This document shows positions 9,149 through 17,669 of a stretch of 64,000 nt of DNA, one piece after another. A program made the translations under genes and the position numbers. The notes under the pieces are model-generated. The model saw only the letters and a program-made list of their open reading frames with translations. It did not search any database and had not been told where the DNA came from. The stretch's first letter is position 1. Every line of letters starts with the position of its first letter. The DNA is from DATAYA01 sp963754235 (GTDB lineage Bacteria; Pseudomonadota; Alphaproteobacteria; Acetobacterales; Acetobacteraceae): assembly GCA_963754235.1 (NCBI GenBank), contig CAVWFK010000006.1, forward strand, positions 62,001-126,000, written 5' to 3'.

Positions 9149-9790
9149 ATGATGGACGCACCAATCCGCCCGGCGGCACGCATTCCATATCGACACGGCG
9201 ACCTCCGGCGGGCGCTGCTGGAGGCTGGGATCGCGCTGGCGCGGGTCGGCGGACCCGATGCGGTGGTGCTGCGCGAGGCGACGCGGCGTGCGGGCGTGGT
9301 GCCCAACGCGGCATACCGCCACTTCGCCAGCCGGGATGCGCTGCTGCAGGCGGTGCGCGCGGCGGCGCTGTCGGCGCTCGCGGTCGCGATCGAGGCGGAA
9401 CTGGCCGGGCCGCGCGAGAGCGATCCGGCCGAGGCCGCCCGCGCGGGGTTGCGCGCGGTCGGCATCGCCTATCTGCGGTTCGCGCGGGAGGAGACGGGGC
9501 TGTTCCGGACCGCGTTCGCCGTCCCCGGTTCGGTCCCCGAGGACGTCAAGCCGGAGATGGCGGGAAAAAGCGGCCTCGGACCATTCCAGTTGCTCGGCGC
9601 TGCGCTCGACAGGATGGTGGCGGCCGGCGTGCTGCCCGCCGCGCGTCGCCCCGGCGCGGAATACCTCGCCTGGTCCGCCGTGCACGGCCTGGCCATGCTC
9701 GTCATCGAGGGGCCGCTGCGCGGCCTGCCGCGCGCGCAGATCGCAGCGATCGAACAAGAACTGCTCGGCATGGTGGAGAGAGGCCTGTAA
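9149..9790 (+). CDS. TetR/AcrR-family transcriptional regulator
   Basis: A 213-residue repressor with an N-terminal helix-turn-helix at about residues 15-60 (YRHGDLRRALLEAGIALAR, then REATRRAGVVPNAAYRHFAS) and a WHG-type ligand-binding C-terminal domain. The start at 9149 is chosen because it begins directly before the HTH; an in-frame upstream ATG at 9080 would cross the palindrome at 9122-9136. Divergent from the VOC-fold gene. The inducer is unknown. Confidence 0.85.
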   Translation: MMDAPIRPAARIPYRHGDLRRALLEAGIALARVGGPDAVVLREATRRAGVVPNAAYRHFASRDALLQAVRAAALSALAVAIEAELAGPRESDPAEAARAGLRAVGIAYLRFAREETGLFRTAFAVPGSVPEDVKPEMAGKSGLGPFQLLGAALDRMVAAGVLPAARRPGAEYLAWSAVHGLAMLVIEGPLRGLPRAQIAAIEQELLGMVERGL

Positions 9791-9861
9791 CGGAACCGGA
9801 ATCCGGGGCCGCCGGCCCCAGTGGAGACACTGGCCGGCAGATACTTGACCAGGGCAACCGT

Positions 9862-9880
9862 ATTGCTTGACATTGGCAAT
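9862..9880. promoter_or_regulatory. MarR operator/promoter candidate
   Basis: ATTGC (9862-9866) and GCAAT (9876-9880) form an inverted repeat around a TTGACA (9867-9872), 24 bases before the MarR-GNAT gene. TTGC-centred palindromes of this size are typical MarR-family sites, and the overlap with a -35-like hexamer suggests autorepression. Confidence 0.5.
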
Positions 9881-9903
9881 CGCTTGGCGATCGGAGCGGG
9901 GCC

Positions 9904-10839
9904 ATGGGTGAAACCGAATTTGCTGATCGGGTGGCCGCGGTGAGGCGTTTCAGCCGCTTCTACACACGCCGGATCGGCGTGCTGCATGAAGGGCTGCTCG
10001 GCGGTCCGCTGTCGCTCACCGAAGGCCGGATCATCTACGAACTGGCCCAGTGTCGGATGACGACCGCCGCCAAACTGGGCGCCGAGCTTGGGCTGGATGC
10101 GGGCTATCTCAGCCGCATCGTGCGCGGCTTCGAGGCAAGCGGCCTGATCACGCGCCGCCCCTCTGCTACCGATGGCCGCGAGAGCGTGCTGTCGCTGACG
10201 AAGGCGGGCCAGGAAGCTTTCGCCGCCATCGACGCCCGCTCGCGGGACGAAATCGGGGCCATGCTGGAGAAGCTGAGTGCCACGAGGCAGCGGCGTCTCG
10301 TAACGGCCCTCCACACGGCCGAGATGCTGCTGAGCGATCGCGGCGCGGCGGAACCCAAAATCCCCTACCTCCTGCGACCGCACCAGCCGGGAGACATGGG
10401 CTGGATCGTCCATCGCCAGGGCGTCCTCTATGCGCAGGAATATGGCTGGGACGAGCGCTTCGAGGCACTGCTCGCCGAGATCGCGGCCCGGTTCATCCAG
10501 GAGCTCAACTCCAAGCGCGAGCGGTGCTGGATCGCCGAGCGCGACGGCGCCGTGGTCGGTTCGGTGTTCCTGGTGCGGCAGTCGGACGAAATCGCCAAGC
10601 TGCGCCTGCTCTACGTCGAGCCGGAGGCGCGCGGCCTCGGCATCGGGCGGCACCTGGTGGACGAGTGCATCCGCTTCGCACGCCTGGTCGGCTACCGCCG
10701 GATCACGCTGTGGACCAACGACGTGCTGACCGCGGCCCGAACCATCTATCAGCGCGCCGGATTCCGCCTGGTCGCGGAGGAGCGCCACCACAGCTTCGGC
10801 CACGACCTGGTTGGCCAGAACTGGGAATTGGCGTTGTGA
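9904..10839 (+). CDS. MarR regulator fused to GNAT acetyltransferase
   Basis: A two-domain protein of 311 residues. The N-terminal part (about 1-145) is a MarR winged helix with SLTEGRIIYELAQ, the recognition region LGLDAGYLSRIVRGFEASGLI and a wing RRPSATDGRESVLSLT. The C-terminal part (about 150-311) is a GNAT N-acetyltransferase with the acetyl-CoA loop PEARGLGIGRHLVDECIRFA. This fusion is common in proteobacteria and joins DNA binding with acetylation of an unknown substrate. A four-base overlap (GTGA) links it to the EamA exporter, suggesting regulator and exporter act together. Confidence 0.88.
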   Translation: MGETEFADRVAAVRRFSRFYTRRIGVLHEGLLGGPLSLTEGRIIYELAQCRMTTAAKLGAELGLDAGYLSRIVRGFEASGLITRRPSATDGRESVLSLTKAGQEAFAAIDARSRDEIGAMLEKLSATRQRRLVTALHTAEMLLSDRGAAEPKIPYLLRPHQPGDMGWIVHRQGVLYAQEYGWDERFEALLAEIAARFIQELNSKRERCWIAERDGAVVGSVFLVRQSDEIAKLRLLYVEPEARGLGIGRHLVDECIRFARLVGYRRITLWTNDVLTAARTIYQRAGFRLVAEERHHSFGHDLVGQNWELAL

Positions 10840-11762
10840 GCGCGAGCGCCGCCGGGATGGCCGCGCGGCGGCCCGCGGCCACTGCCGCACTCGCCCTGGC
10901 CGCGGCGGCGGCGACCGGGGTGCAGGTCGGCGCGGCCATGGTCGCCACGCGGTTCGTGATCGGCCAGACCGGCCCGGCTTCGCTTGCCCTGCTGCGCTAC
11001 GCGATCGGCTTCCTCTGCCTGCTCCCGCCGCTGCTGGCGACGACGCGGCGCGTGCGTTTTGCCGCGCGCGACCTGCTGCCGATCGCGCTGTTAGGCATCG
11101 TGCAGTTCGGCGTCCTGATCGCGCTGCTGAACTGGGGACTGCGTCTCATCCCCGCCGGACGCGGAGCGCTCATTTTCGCGACCTTCCCGTTGCTGACCAT
11201 GCTCGTCGCCGCCGGCCTCGGCCGCGAGCGGCTGACCTGGCCGAAGACCCTGGGCGTGCTGCTGACCATCGCCGGCGTGGGGCTGGCGCTCGGCGACAAG
11301 ATGGGCATCGGTCCAGGGCATGGCTGGTCGGGAGAACTCGCCGTGCTCGCGGCGGCCCTCTGCGGCGCCGTGTGCAGCGTCCTCTACCGGCCCTATCTCG
11401 ACCGCTACCCCGCGGTGGCGGTGAGTGCCGTCGCCATGCTCGCGTCGGTCGCGGCACTCGCTGTGCTGGCCGGCCTGACAGAAGGCTTCTTCTCCACTTG
11501 GCCGCGCTTCACACAGGGCGGGTGGCTCGCGGTGCTGTTCATCGGCGTGAGCAGCGGGGTCGGCTACTTCTTGCTGCTTTGGGCCCTGGGCCACGCCTCG
11601 CCCACGCGGGTGACCGTGTTCCTCTCGCTCAGCCCCGTCACCGCCCTGCTGCTGGGGGCCGCGGTGCTGGGCGAGCCCGTCTCGGCTCTGTCCGTGGCCG
11701 GCCTCGCGTGCCTGGCCGCTGGCCTATGGCTTGCCAGTCGCGAGGCGGGGCCGGCCCATTAG
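10836..11762 (+). CDS. EamA-family (DMT) transporter
   Basis: A drug/metabolite-superfamily inner-membrane exporter of 308 residues with about ten transmembrane helices in two EamA repeats (ALLRYAIGFLCLLPPLLA in the first, SLSPVTALLLGAAVLGEPVSAL in the second). The GTG start at 10836 overlaps the stop of the MarR-GNAT gene by four bases, so the pair is translationally coupled. The stop codon TAG at 11760-11762 straddles the junction with IS630 copy 1; the same TAG would be read without the element, so the protein was not altered by the insertion. Confidence 0.85.
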   Translation: MSASAAGMAARRPAATAALALAAAAATGVQVGAAMVATRFVIGQTGPASLALLRYAIGFLCLLPPLLATTRRVRFAARDLLPIALLGIVQFGVLIALLNWGLRLIPAGRGALIFATFPLLTMLVAAGLGRERLTWPKTLGVLLTIAGVGLALGDKMGIGPGHGWSGELAVLAAALCGAVCSVLYRPYLDRYPAVAVSAVAMLASVAALAVLAGLTEGFFSTWPRFTQGGWLAVLFIGVSSGVGYFLLLWALGHASPTRVTVFLSLSPVTALLLGAAVLGEPVSALSVAGLACLAAGLWLASREAGPAH

Positions 11763-12820
11763 ACCATTATCGGCCTGGGTGTGCATAGCCGCAGTGACGG
11801 AGATAGCGGGCGCACTCGGTGGGATCGAACTGGTTGAGCAGTTGGCCGATCGCCTGCCAGAGCGCATCGACGGTTCGGGCAGCGGTTGAGCGCAGCAGCC
11901 GTTTGAGCTTGCTGAACACCTGTTCGATCGGATTCAGATCAGGGCTGTAGGACGGCAAGAACCATAAGCTGGCGCCCCGCGTCTCGATCGCCTCGCGCAC
12001 GTCGGCGATTTTGTGGCTGCTGAGGTTGTCGGCCATGACGATGTCGCCCGGCGTCAGCGTCGGCGTCAGGAATTGCTCGACCCAGGCCAGGAACGACGGG
12101 CCGTCGATGGCGCCGTCCAGCACCAGCGGGGCCACCAGCCCGTCGTGGCGCAGGCCGCACAGAAAGGTCGTGGTATGCCAATGCCCGTGCGGCACCGCGG
12201 CGATCAGCCGCTGGCCGCGCGGCGCACGGCCGTGCGTGCGCGCCATGTTGGTGGTGGCCCAAGTCTCATCGATAAAAAACCAGCTTGGTCGTGTCGAGTT
12301 CTGGCATCAGCTCGGCCCATGCGGCGCGTGCTTCGGCGACATCGGCGCGGTCCTGTTCGGCCGCCCGCAACCGTTTTTTTTAGCGTCAGGCCCAGTCGGG
12401 CCAGGGCCGACCACATCACCGGATGGCTGACCACGATGCCATGCTCGCGCTTCACCCAGCCCCGCAACTCCGCAATCGTCGCGTCCGCCTGCTCGGCCAC
12501 CCGCGCCCGCAGCGCGTCGTAGAGCGGCGCCAAACGCGGCGCCACATGGTTGTGCTGCCGCCCCGGCGTGGTCTCGCCGGTCTTGCGACGTCGCGAATGC
12601 ACCTTCGACACATAGGACGGGCTGACGCCAAACCGCGCCGCCACCGCCCAAATCGGCTCGCCCACCGCGGCCAATACCCGATCCCGCAAGTCCTGCGCGT
12701 AAGCCTGCCCCGCCGCCAGCCCATCGAACCCTCCGGTCTCTGCCGGAGTCCCCGAGAATCATACCACCACCCCGATTCGGAAGCCCCAATCGCAATTCCA
12801 CCGAGGGCGACCCGGGTCTA
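11760..12820 (-). mobile_element. IS630-family insertion sequence, copy 1
   Basis: An IS630-type element of about 1,060 bases bounded by TA dinucleotides at 11760-11761 and 12819-12820, the TA duplication typical of this family. Both ends begin TAGACC read inward. It is nearly identical to the copy at 53103-54162, oriented oppositely, with a few substitutions and one extra C just after the first ATG (atgattctcgggg against atgattctgggg). It sits between the EamA gene and glgX and interrupts no gene. Confidence 0.88.
11767..12689 (-). CDS. IS630-family DDE transposase, copy 1
   Basis: The transposase is spread over three frames. The N-terminal part has an HTH (VAARFGVSPSYVSKVHSRR). The catalytic part follows with DETWATT (first Asp), MADNLSSHK (second Asp) and SPDLNPIEQVFSKLK (Glu). 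Joining needs a one-base change at an eight-base homopolymer (12374-12381, A on the coding strand) and another at a six-base homopolymer (12274-12279). Copy 2 has exactly the same two sites. IS630 transposases are often made by frameshifting or transcript slippage at such runs. The true start is unclear: an extra base puts the ATG used in copy 2 out of frame here, leaving the ATG at 12689. Confidence 0.8.
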
Positions 12821-12942
12821 GCGCCGGCCCGTCAGCGAGGGTGCGCGCGCAAACCGCCCGCATTGCGCCACGATGTCGAGGCAACTATCGCGCGTCCGGG
12901 GCGCTACTCCGCGCGCCGTTCCCGAGTCGCAGGAGACCGCTC

Positions 12943-15093
12943 TTGCCCGAAGCCGCCCGCCGGTCCCGTGTCGCCGAAGGCCTGCCGCATCCGCTCGGCG
13001 CCACCTGGGACGGGCTTGGCGTCAATTTCGCCCTGTTCTCCGCCCACGCGACAAAGGTCGAACTCTGCCTGTTCGATACTGACGGCAAAAAGGAGATCGA
13101 ACGCATCGAGCTGCCGGAGTTCACCGACGAAGTCTGGCACGGCTATCTGCCCGACGCGCGCCCCAATATGGTCTATGCCTACCGTGTCCACGGCCCCTAC
13201 GAGCCGGAGGCGGGGCATCGGTTCAACCCGAACAAACTGGTGCTTGATCCCTATGCGCGCGCCCATGTCGGCAGCCTGCGTTGGGGGCCGGAGGTGTTCG
13301 GCTACCAGCTTGACAGCGAGGACGACACCACCTTCGACGAACGCGACAGCGCGGCGCTGATGCCGAAATGCCGCATCATCGACCCCGCCTTCACCTGGGG
13401 CCGCGACCTGCGCCCGCGCGGCTCGCGAGAGCAGACGATCATCTACGAGACGCATGTGCGCAGCTTCACCAAGCTGCACCCGGGAGTGCCGGAGCACCAG
13501 CGTGGCACCTTCGCCGGGCTGATGGTCAAGGAGGTGCTGGACTATATCCGCAACCTCGGCGTGACCGCGGTCGAGCTGCTGCCAATCCACAGCTTCATCA
13601 ACGACAGCCTGCTGCTCGACAAGGGGTTGACCAACTACTGGGGCTACAACACGATCGGCTTCTTCGCCCCCGACCCGCGCTACGCCGCCCGCAACGGCGT
13701 CAACGAGTTCAAGGAAATGGTCGCGCACCTGCACGATGCCGGGCTCGAAGTGATCCTCGACGTCGTGTACAACCACACCGCCGAGGGCAACGAGCGCGGT
13801 GCGACGCTGAGCTACCGTGGCATCGACAACGCCAGCTACTATCGCCTGCTGCCCGATCAGCAGCGCTATTACATCAACGACACCGGCACCGGGAACACGC
13901 TCAATCTTTCGCACCCCCGGGTGTTGCAGATGGTGACCGACAGCCTGCGCTACTGGGCCACCGAGATGCACGTGGACGGGTTCCGCTTCGATCTCGCGAC
14001 CATTCTCGGCCGCGAGCCGTACGGGTTCGACGAGGGCGGCGGCTTCCTCGATTCCTGCCGCCAGGATCCGGTGCTCTCCTCGGTCAAGCTGATCGCCGAG
14101 CCGTGGGATGTGGGCCCCGGCGGCTACCAGGTCGGCGGCTTCCCGCCCGGCTGGGCTGAGTGGAACGATCGTTTCCGTGACACGGTGCGCGCATTCTGGA
14201 AGGGCGACGAGGCGATCGCGCCGGAACTCGCGGCACGGCTCTGCGCGTCGGCCGACAAGTTCAACCGACGCGGCCGCAAGCCGTGGGCGAGCGTCAATTT
14301 CATCACCGCGCACGACGGATTCACGCTGGAGGACGTCGTCTCCTACAACGACAAGCATAACGAGGCGAACGGCGAGGAGAACCGCGACGGCACCGACAAC
14401 AACTATTCCTGGAATAGTGGAGCGGAAGGACCGACTGACGATCCGGCGATCAAGGAGTTGCGCGAGCGGCAGAAGCGCAACATGCTCGCCACATTGCTGC
14501 TCAGCCAGGGCACGCCGATGGTGCTCGCGGGCGATGAGTTCGGCCGCACGCAGCAGGGCAACAACAATGCCTATTGCCAGGATAACGAGATTTCCTGGGT
14601 CGATTGGAACATCACGGAGGCTGGGCACGCGCTAACGCGCTTCGTGCGGATGCTGACCAAGCTGCGGCACCGCTATCCGATCCTGCGCCGCGGCCGGTTC
14701 CTGACCGGCGAGTTCAACGAGGCGGTCGGCGTGCGCGACGTGACCTGGATCAATGCCAACGGCGAGGACATGCGCCCGGAGGACTGGCAGGACGGCAATC
14801 TGCGCTGCTTCGCGATGCTGATGGACGGGCGCGCGCAGGCGACCGGCATCCGCCGCCCGGCCAGCGACACGACGCTGCTGATGGCGCTGAATGCGTATCA
14901 CGACGTGGTGGCGTTCACGTTGCCGCCCTGCCCCGGCGGCAGCGCCTGGTTGATGGTGTTCGACACCAACATCCCCGAAGACGCGCGCGAGCAGCGCTTC
15001 AAGATCGGCGATGCCTACGAGGTCACCGGCCGCTCGCTGGTGCTGTTTCAGTTGGTGGACGGCGACGGACGGCAGCCGCTGGCCAAGGGGTAG
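12943..15093 (+). CDS. glgX: Glycogen debranching enzyme GlgX
   Basis: A GH13 isoamylase-type enzyme that hydrolyses alpha-1,6 branches of glycogen. An N-terminal CBM48-like domain (LPHPLGATWDGLGVNFALF) precedes the barrel. Catalytic regions are VILDVVYNHTAEG, DGFRFDLATILG (nucleophile Asp), LIAEPWDVGPGGYQ (acid Glu) and the GlgX hallmark ITAHDGFTLEDVVSY with HNEANGEENRDG. I chose the TTG at 12943 because aggaga lies six bases before it and the protein then begins just ahead of the family's usual start; a GTG at 12841 would add about 34 unrelated residues. About 716 residues, intact. It stands alone, without other glycogen genes. Confidence 0.88.
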   Translation: MPEAARRSRVAEGLPHPLGATWDGLGVNFALFSAHATKVELCLFDTDGKKEIERIELPEFTDEVWHGYLPDARPNMVYAYRVHGPYEPEAGHRFNPNKLVLDPYARAHVGSLRWGPEVFGYQLDSEDDTTFDERDSAALMPKCRIIDPAFTWGRDLRPRGSREQTIIYETHVRSFTKLHPGVPEHQRGTFAGLMVKEVLDYIRNLGVTAVELLPIHSFINDSLLLDKGLTNYWGYNTIGFFAPDPRYAARNGVNEFKEMVAHLHDAGLEVILDVVYNHTAEGNERGATLSYRGIDNASYYRLLPDQQRYYINDTGTGNTLNLSHPRVLQMVTDSLRYWATEMHVDGFRFDLATILGREPYGFDEGGGFLDSCRQDPVLSSVKLIAEPWDVGPGGYQVGGFPPGWAEWNDRFRDTVRAFWKGDEAIAPELAARLCASADKFNRRGRKPWASVNFITAHDGFTLEDVVSYNDKHNEANGEENRDGTDNNYSWNSGAEGPTDDPAIKELRERQKRNMLATLLLSQGTPMVLAGDEFGRTQQGNNNAYCQDNEISWVDWNITEAGHALTRFVRMLTKLRHRYPILRRGRFLTGEFNEAVGVRDVTWINANGEDMRPEDWQDGNLRCFAMLMDGRAQATGIRRPASDTTLLMALNAYHDVVAFTLPPCPGGSAWLMVFDTNIPEDAREQRFKIGDAYEVTGRSLVLFQLVDGDGRQPLAKG

Positions 15094-15115
15094 GCGTAGG
15101 GCGGTCAGGCCCCGA

Positions 15116-15627
15116 CTACGGCGCCGCCTCCCGTCGACGCCGCAGCAGCCAGATCGAGACCACCATTACCAGATCAGCCCCGCCAGCACCCCAAGTTCGA
15201 TTATCGAGGCCCGGAACAACTGCTCCGTTGTCACCGACCAGCCTTTCTGCCGCGCCTGCGACAATTCCAGCGTGATCACCAGCACCCGCCGGATCGAGGC
15301 GATTAGGCCGACGATCAGGAACGGCTCGCACGCGAGCGCCCCCGAGCGCAGCGAATCGCGTACCGTGTGCAGGATCTCGATCAGCATCAGCACGAACAGC
15401 AGCCGATCGACCACGGTGATGATCGCCTCGGTCCCGCTCCAGTCGATCACCGCCCCCCAGAGCAGCACCACCGCGCTGGCGAGCGCCAATACCGCGGTCG
15501 CGATCAGCACCAGTCCAAGGGCCAGATAGACGGCGTGCTCGATCCTGACGAACAGCGCGCGCGAGCCCCGCTCCACCGCCGTCTCGACGCGGCTGCCGAC
15601 ATCCATTCTGCTGCTCCCCACCTTCAT
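15116..15627 (-). CDS. PsiE-like integral membrane protein (frameshifted near C-terminus)
   Basis: A small membrane protein of the phosphate-starvation-inducible PsiE family, whose biochemical role is unknown. It has about four helices, including VYLALGLVLIATAVLALA, and the conserved EPFLIVGLIASIRRVLVIT loop. A frame change near 15170 exchanges an early stop after AGLIW for VMVVSIWLLRRRREAAP, which is the usual last helix and basic tail, so the end at 15116 is preferred. Convergent with glgX. Confidence 0.7.
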
Positions 15628-15717
15628 CGCCGCGCCTTTATCGCCGCGCCTTCGCCTCGTCCCGCCCGCGTGCTAGAAGCCGGCGCTCCGTCACCATACA
15701 GGGTTCCGATCGCGGCG

Positions 15718-16467
15718 ATGGCCGGCCATTCGCAATTCAAGAACATCATGCACCGCAAGGGCGCGCAGGACGCCCGCCGTGCGCGGCAGTTCGCGAAGAT
15801 CATCCGCGAGATCACCGTCTCCGCCCGCCAGGGCCTGCCCGACCCCGCCAGCAACCCGCGCCTGCGCGCGGCCATCGCCGCGGCGCGGGAGGCGAACATG
15901 CCGAAGGACACGGTGGATCGCGCGATCAGGAAAGCGACCGGTGGGGCCGGAGGCGAGGACTACGCCGAAGTACGCTACGAGGGCTACGGCCCCGGCGGCG
16001 TCGCGGTGATGGTGGAGGCGCTGACCGACAACCGCAACCGCACCGCCTCGGACATGCGCTCGACCTTCGCCAAGGCAGGTGGCGCGATCGGCGAGACCAA
16101 CTCGGTCGCGTTTCTGTTCACCCAACTCGGCGTGATCCGCTTTGCTGCCGGCACCGCCAGCGCGGAGGCGATGCTCGATGCGGCGATCGAGGCAGGAGCG
16201 GAGAACGTCGTGTCGGATGCCGACGGGCACGAGATCACCGCCGCCGCCGATGATTTCTTCGTCGTGCGCGACGCGCTCGAAGCCCGGTTCGGCGCGCCCG
16301 AGAGTGCAGGGCTGGAATGGCGCCCGGCCACGACCGTCACCCTCGACGAGGAGCGCGCGGCGGCGGTGCTGAAGCTGATCGACGCCCTCGAGGAGAGCGA
16401 CGACGTGCAGAACGTCTATGCCAATTTCGACGTTCCCGAGGCCGTGCTCGCCCGGCTCTCGGCCTGA
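15718..16467 (+). CDS. yebC: YebC/PmpR-family protein
   Basis: A 249-residue YebC/PmpR-family protein beginning with the hallmark MAGHSQFKNIMHRKGAQD and containing GYGPGGVAVMVEALTDNRNRT and an acidic C-terminal region. The family was long annotated as transcriptional regulators; more recent work assigns some members a role in relieving ribosome stalling. It lies directly upstream of ruvC, the usual alphaproteobacterial order, 12 bases apart. Intact. Confidence 0.92.
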   Translation: MAGHSQFKNIMHRKGAQDARRARQFAKIIREITVSARQGLPDPASNPRLRAAIAAAREANMPKDTVDRAIRKATGGAGGEDYAEVRYEGYGPGGVAVMVEALTDNRNRTASDMRSTFAKAGGAIGETNSVAFLFTQLGVIRFAAGTASAEAMLDAAIEAGAENVVSDADGHEITAAADDFFVVRDALEARFGAPESAGLEWRPATTVTLDEERAAAVLKLIDALEESDDVQNVYANFDVPEAVLARLSA

Positions 16468-16479
16468 ACGGAGGCAGCG

Positions 16480-16983
16480 GTGGCGGCGCTGCGCCTGCTC
16501 GGTCTCGACCCGGGCCTGCGCCACACCGGCTGGGGCATGATCGAGAGCGACGGCAGCCGGCTGCGCCATCTCGGCGACGGCGTGGTGGCGACCGATGCCG
16601 CGCAGGATGTGGCCATGCGACTTTGCGCTCTGCATGCGGCACTCGGCGCGATCCTCGCGGAATGGCGCCCGCACGAGGCGGCGGTCGAGCAGACCTACGT
16701 CAACCGCAACGGCCAGGCGACGCTCAAGCTCGGCTACGCGCGCGGCGTGGCCCTGCTGGCCCCGGCGCTGGCCGGCGTGCCGGTCTCAGAATACGGCGCG
16801 ATGGCGGTCAAGCAGGCGGTGGTCGGCACCGGAGGTGCTGCCAAGGAGCAGGTGCAGGCGATGGTGCGCCGGCTGCTGCCGGGGGCAGTGCTCTGCCGCG
16901 CCGATGCCGCCGATGCGCTCGCAGTTGCGATCTGCCACGCCCATCATCGCGCGAGTCTCGCCCGCTGGGCGGCAAGCGCGTGA
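16480..16983 (+). CDS. ruvC: Holliday junction resolvase RuvC
   Basis: RuvC cuts Holliday junctions symmetrically during recombination repair. The acidic catalytic residues are visible in RLLGLDPGLRHTGWG, AAVEQTYVNRNGQATLKLG and RADAADALAVAICHAH. GTG start at 16480; 167 residues, normal length. Its stop overlaps the GTG start of ruvA by four bases, so the two are translationally coupled. Confidence 0.95.
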   Translation: MAALRLLGLDPGLRHTGWGMIESDGSRLRHLGDGVVATDAAQDVAMRLCALHAALGAILAEWRPHEAAVEQTYVNRNGQATLKLGYARGVALLAPALAGVPVSEYGAMAVKQAVVGTGGAAKEQVQAMVRRLLPGAVLCRADAADALAVAICHAHHRASLARWAASA

Positions 16984-17580
16984 TCGCGCGGCTCACCGGG
17001 CCGGTCGCAGCGCTGGAGGACGGGCGCTGCGTGATCGATGTCGGCGGCGTCGGGTACCTGGTCCACGCCTCGACGCGCACGCTCGCGGCCCTGCCCGTGC
17101 CCCCCGCCGCCGCGCGACTGCTGATCGAGACGCAGGTGCGCGAGGACGCGATCACCCTGTTCGGATTCGCCGAGCCGGCCGAGCGCGACTGGTTTCGTCT
17201 GCTGCTCAATGTGCAGGGCGTCGGCGCCAAGGTGGCGCTCGGCGTGCTGTCCGCTCTCTCGCCCCGCGAGCTCGGGTCCGCGATCGCGGCCGGCGACCGC
17301 GCGAAGTCTCACGCGCGCGCCGGGCGTGGGCGCCAAGCTGGCGCTGCGGCTGCTCTCGGAGCTGCGGGAGAAAGCCGGCGCGATCCCGGGGGGCACCGGC
17401 GCGGTGATCGCACCCGCTGCCCCCGAAGGCGCCGGTGCCGATGCGCTCTCGGCGCTGCTCAACCTGGGCTACCGCCGCCCGGAGGCAGAGACGGCCCTCG
17501 GCCGCGCCGTCGGGCGATTGGGCGAGGGCGCGGCGCTCGACGCGCTGATCCGCGAAGGGCTGAAGGAGCTGGCGCGGTGA
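16980..17580 (+). CDS. ruvA: Holliday junction helicase subunit RuvA (frameshifted)
   Basis: RuvA binds the four-way junction and loads the RuvB motor. Domain I (VIARLTGPVAALEDG, IDVGGVGYLVHAS), domain II with its helix-hairpin-helix (LLNVQGVGAKVALGVLSALSP and RAPGVGAKLALRLLSEL) and the domain III C-terminus (LLNLGYRRPEAETALGRAV) are all present. A single frame change near 17305 (gcgaagtctcacg, one surplus A) joins the halves. The GTG start overlaps ruvC. The usual downstream partner ruvB is displaced 1.7 kb by an insertion sequence. Confidence 0.9.
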
Positions 17581-17600
17581 TTCTCTTCCCCTTGCCACCC

Positions 17601-17669
17601 GTCATGGTCGGCGAAGGCCGACCATCCACGTCTTTCGTGCGCCGCCAAAGTCGTGGGTGGTCGGCCTTC
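17601..17669. repeat. REP-like palindrome interrupted by an insertion sequence
   Basis: The left arm at 17601-17630 (core ggtcggcgaaggccgacc) and the right arm starting at 17652 (cgtgggtggtcggccttc) belong to one long imperfect palindrome. The right arm continues on the far side of the IS at 19236-19247 (gccgaccatgac). Together the arms span about 30 bases each, with a 21-base centre. The IS entered the right arm and duplicated CTTC (17666-17669 and 19232-19235). Confidence 0.7.

Noticed and set aside
12904..14628. A 574-codon minus-strand open frame opposite glgX
   Set aside because: It mirrors the glgX codon pattern and contains no recognisable domain; glgX has complete catalytic motifs.
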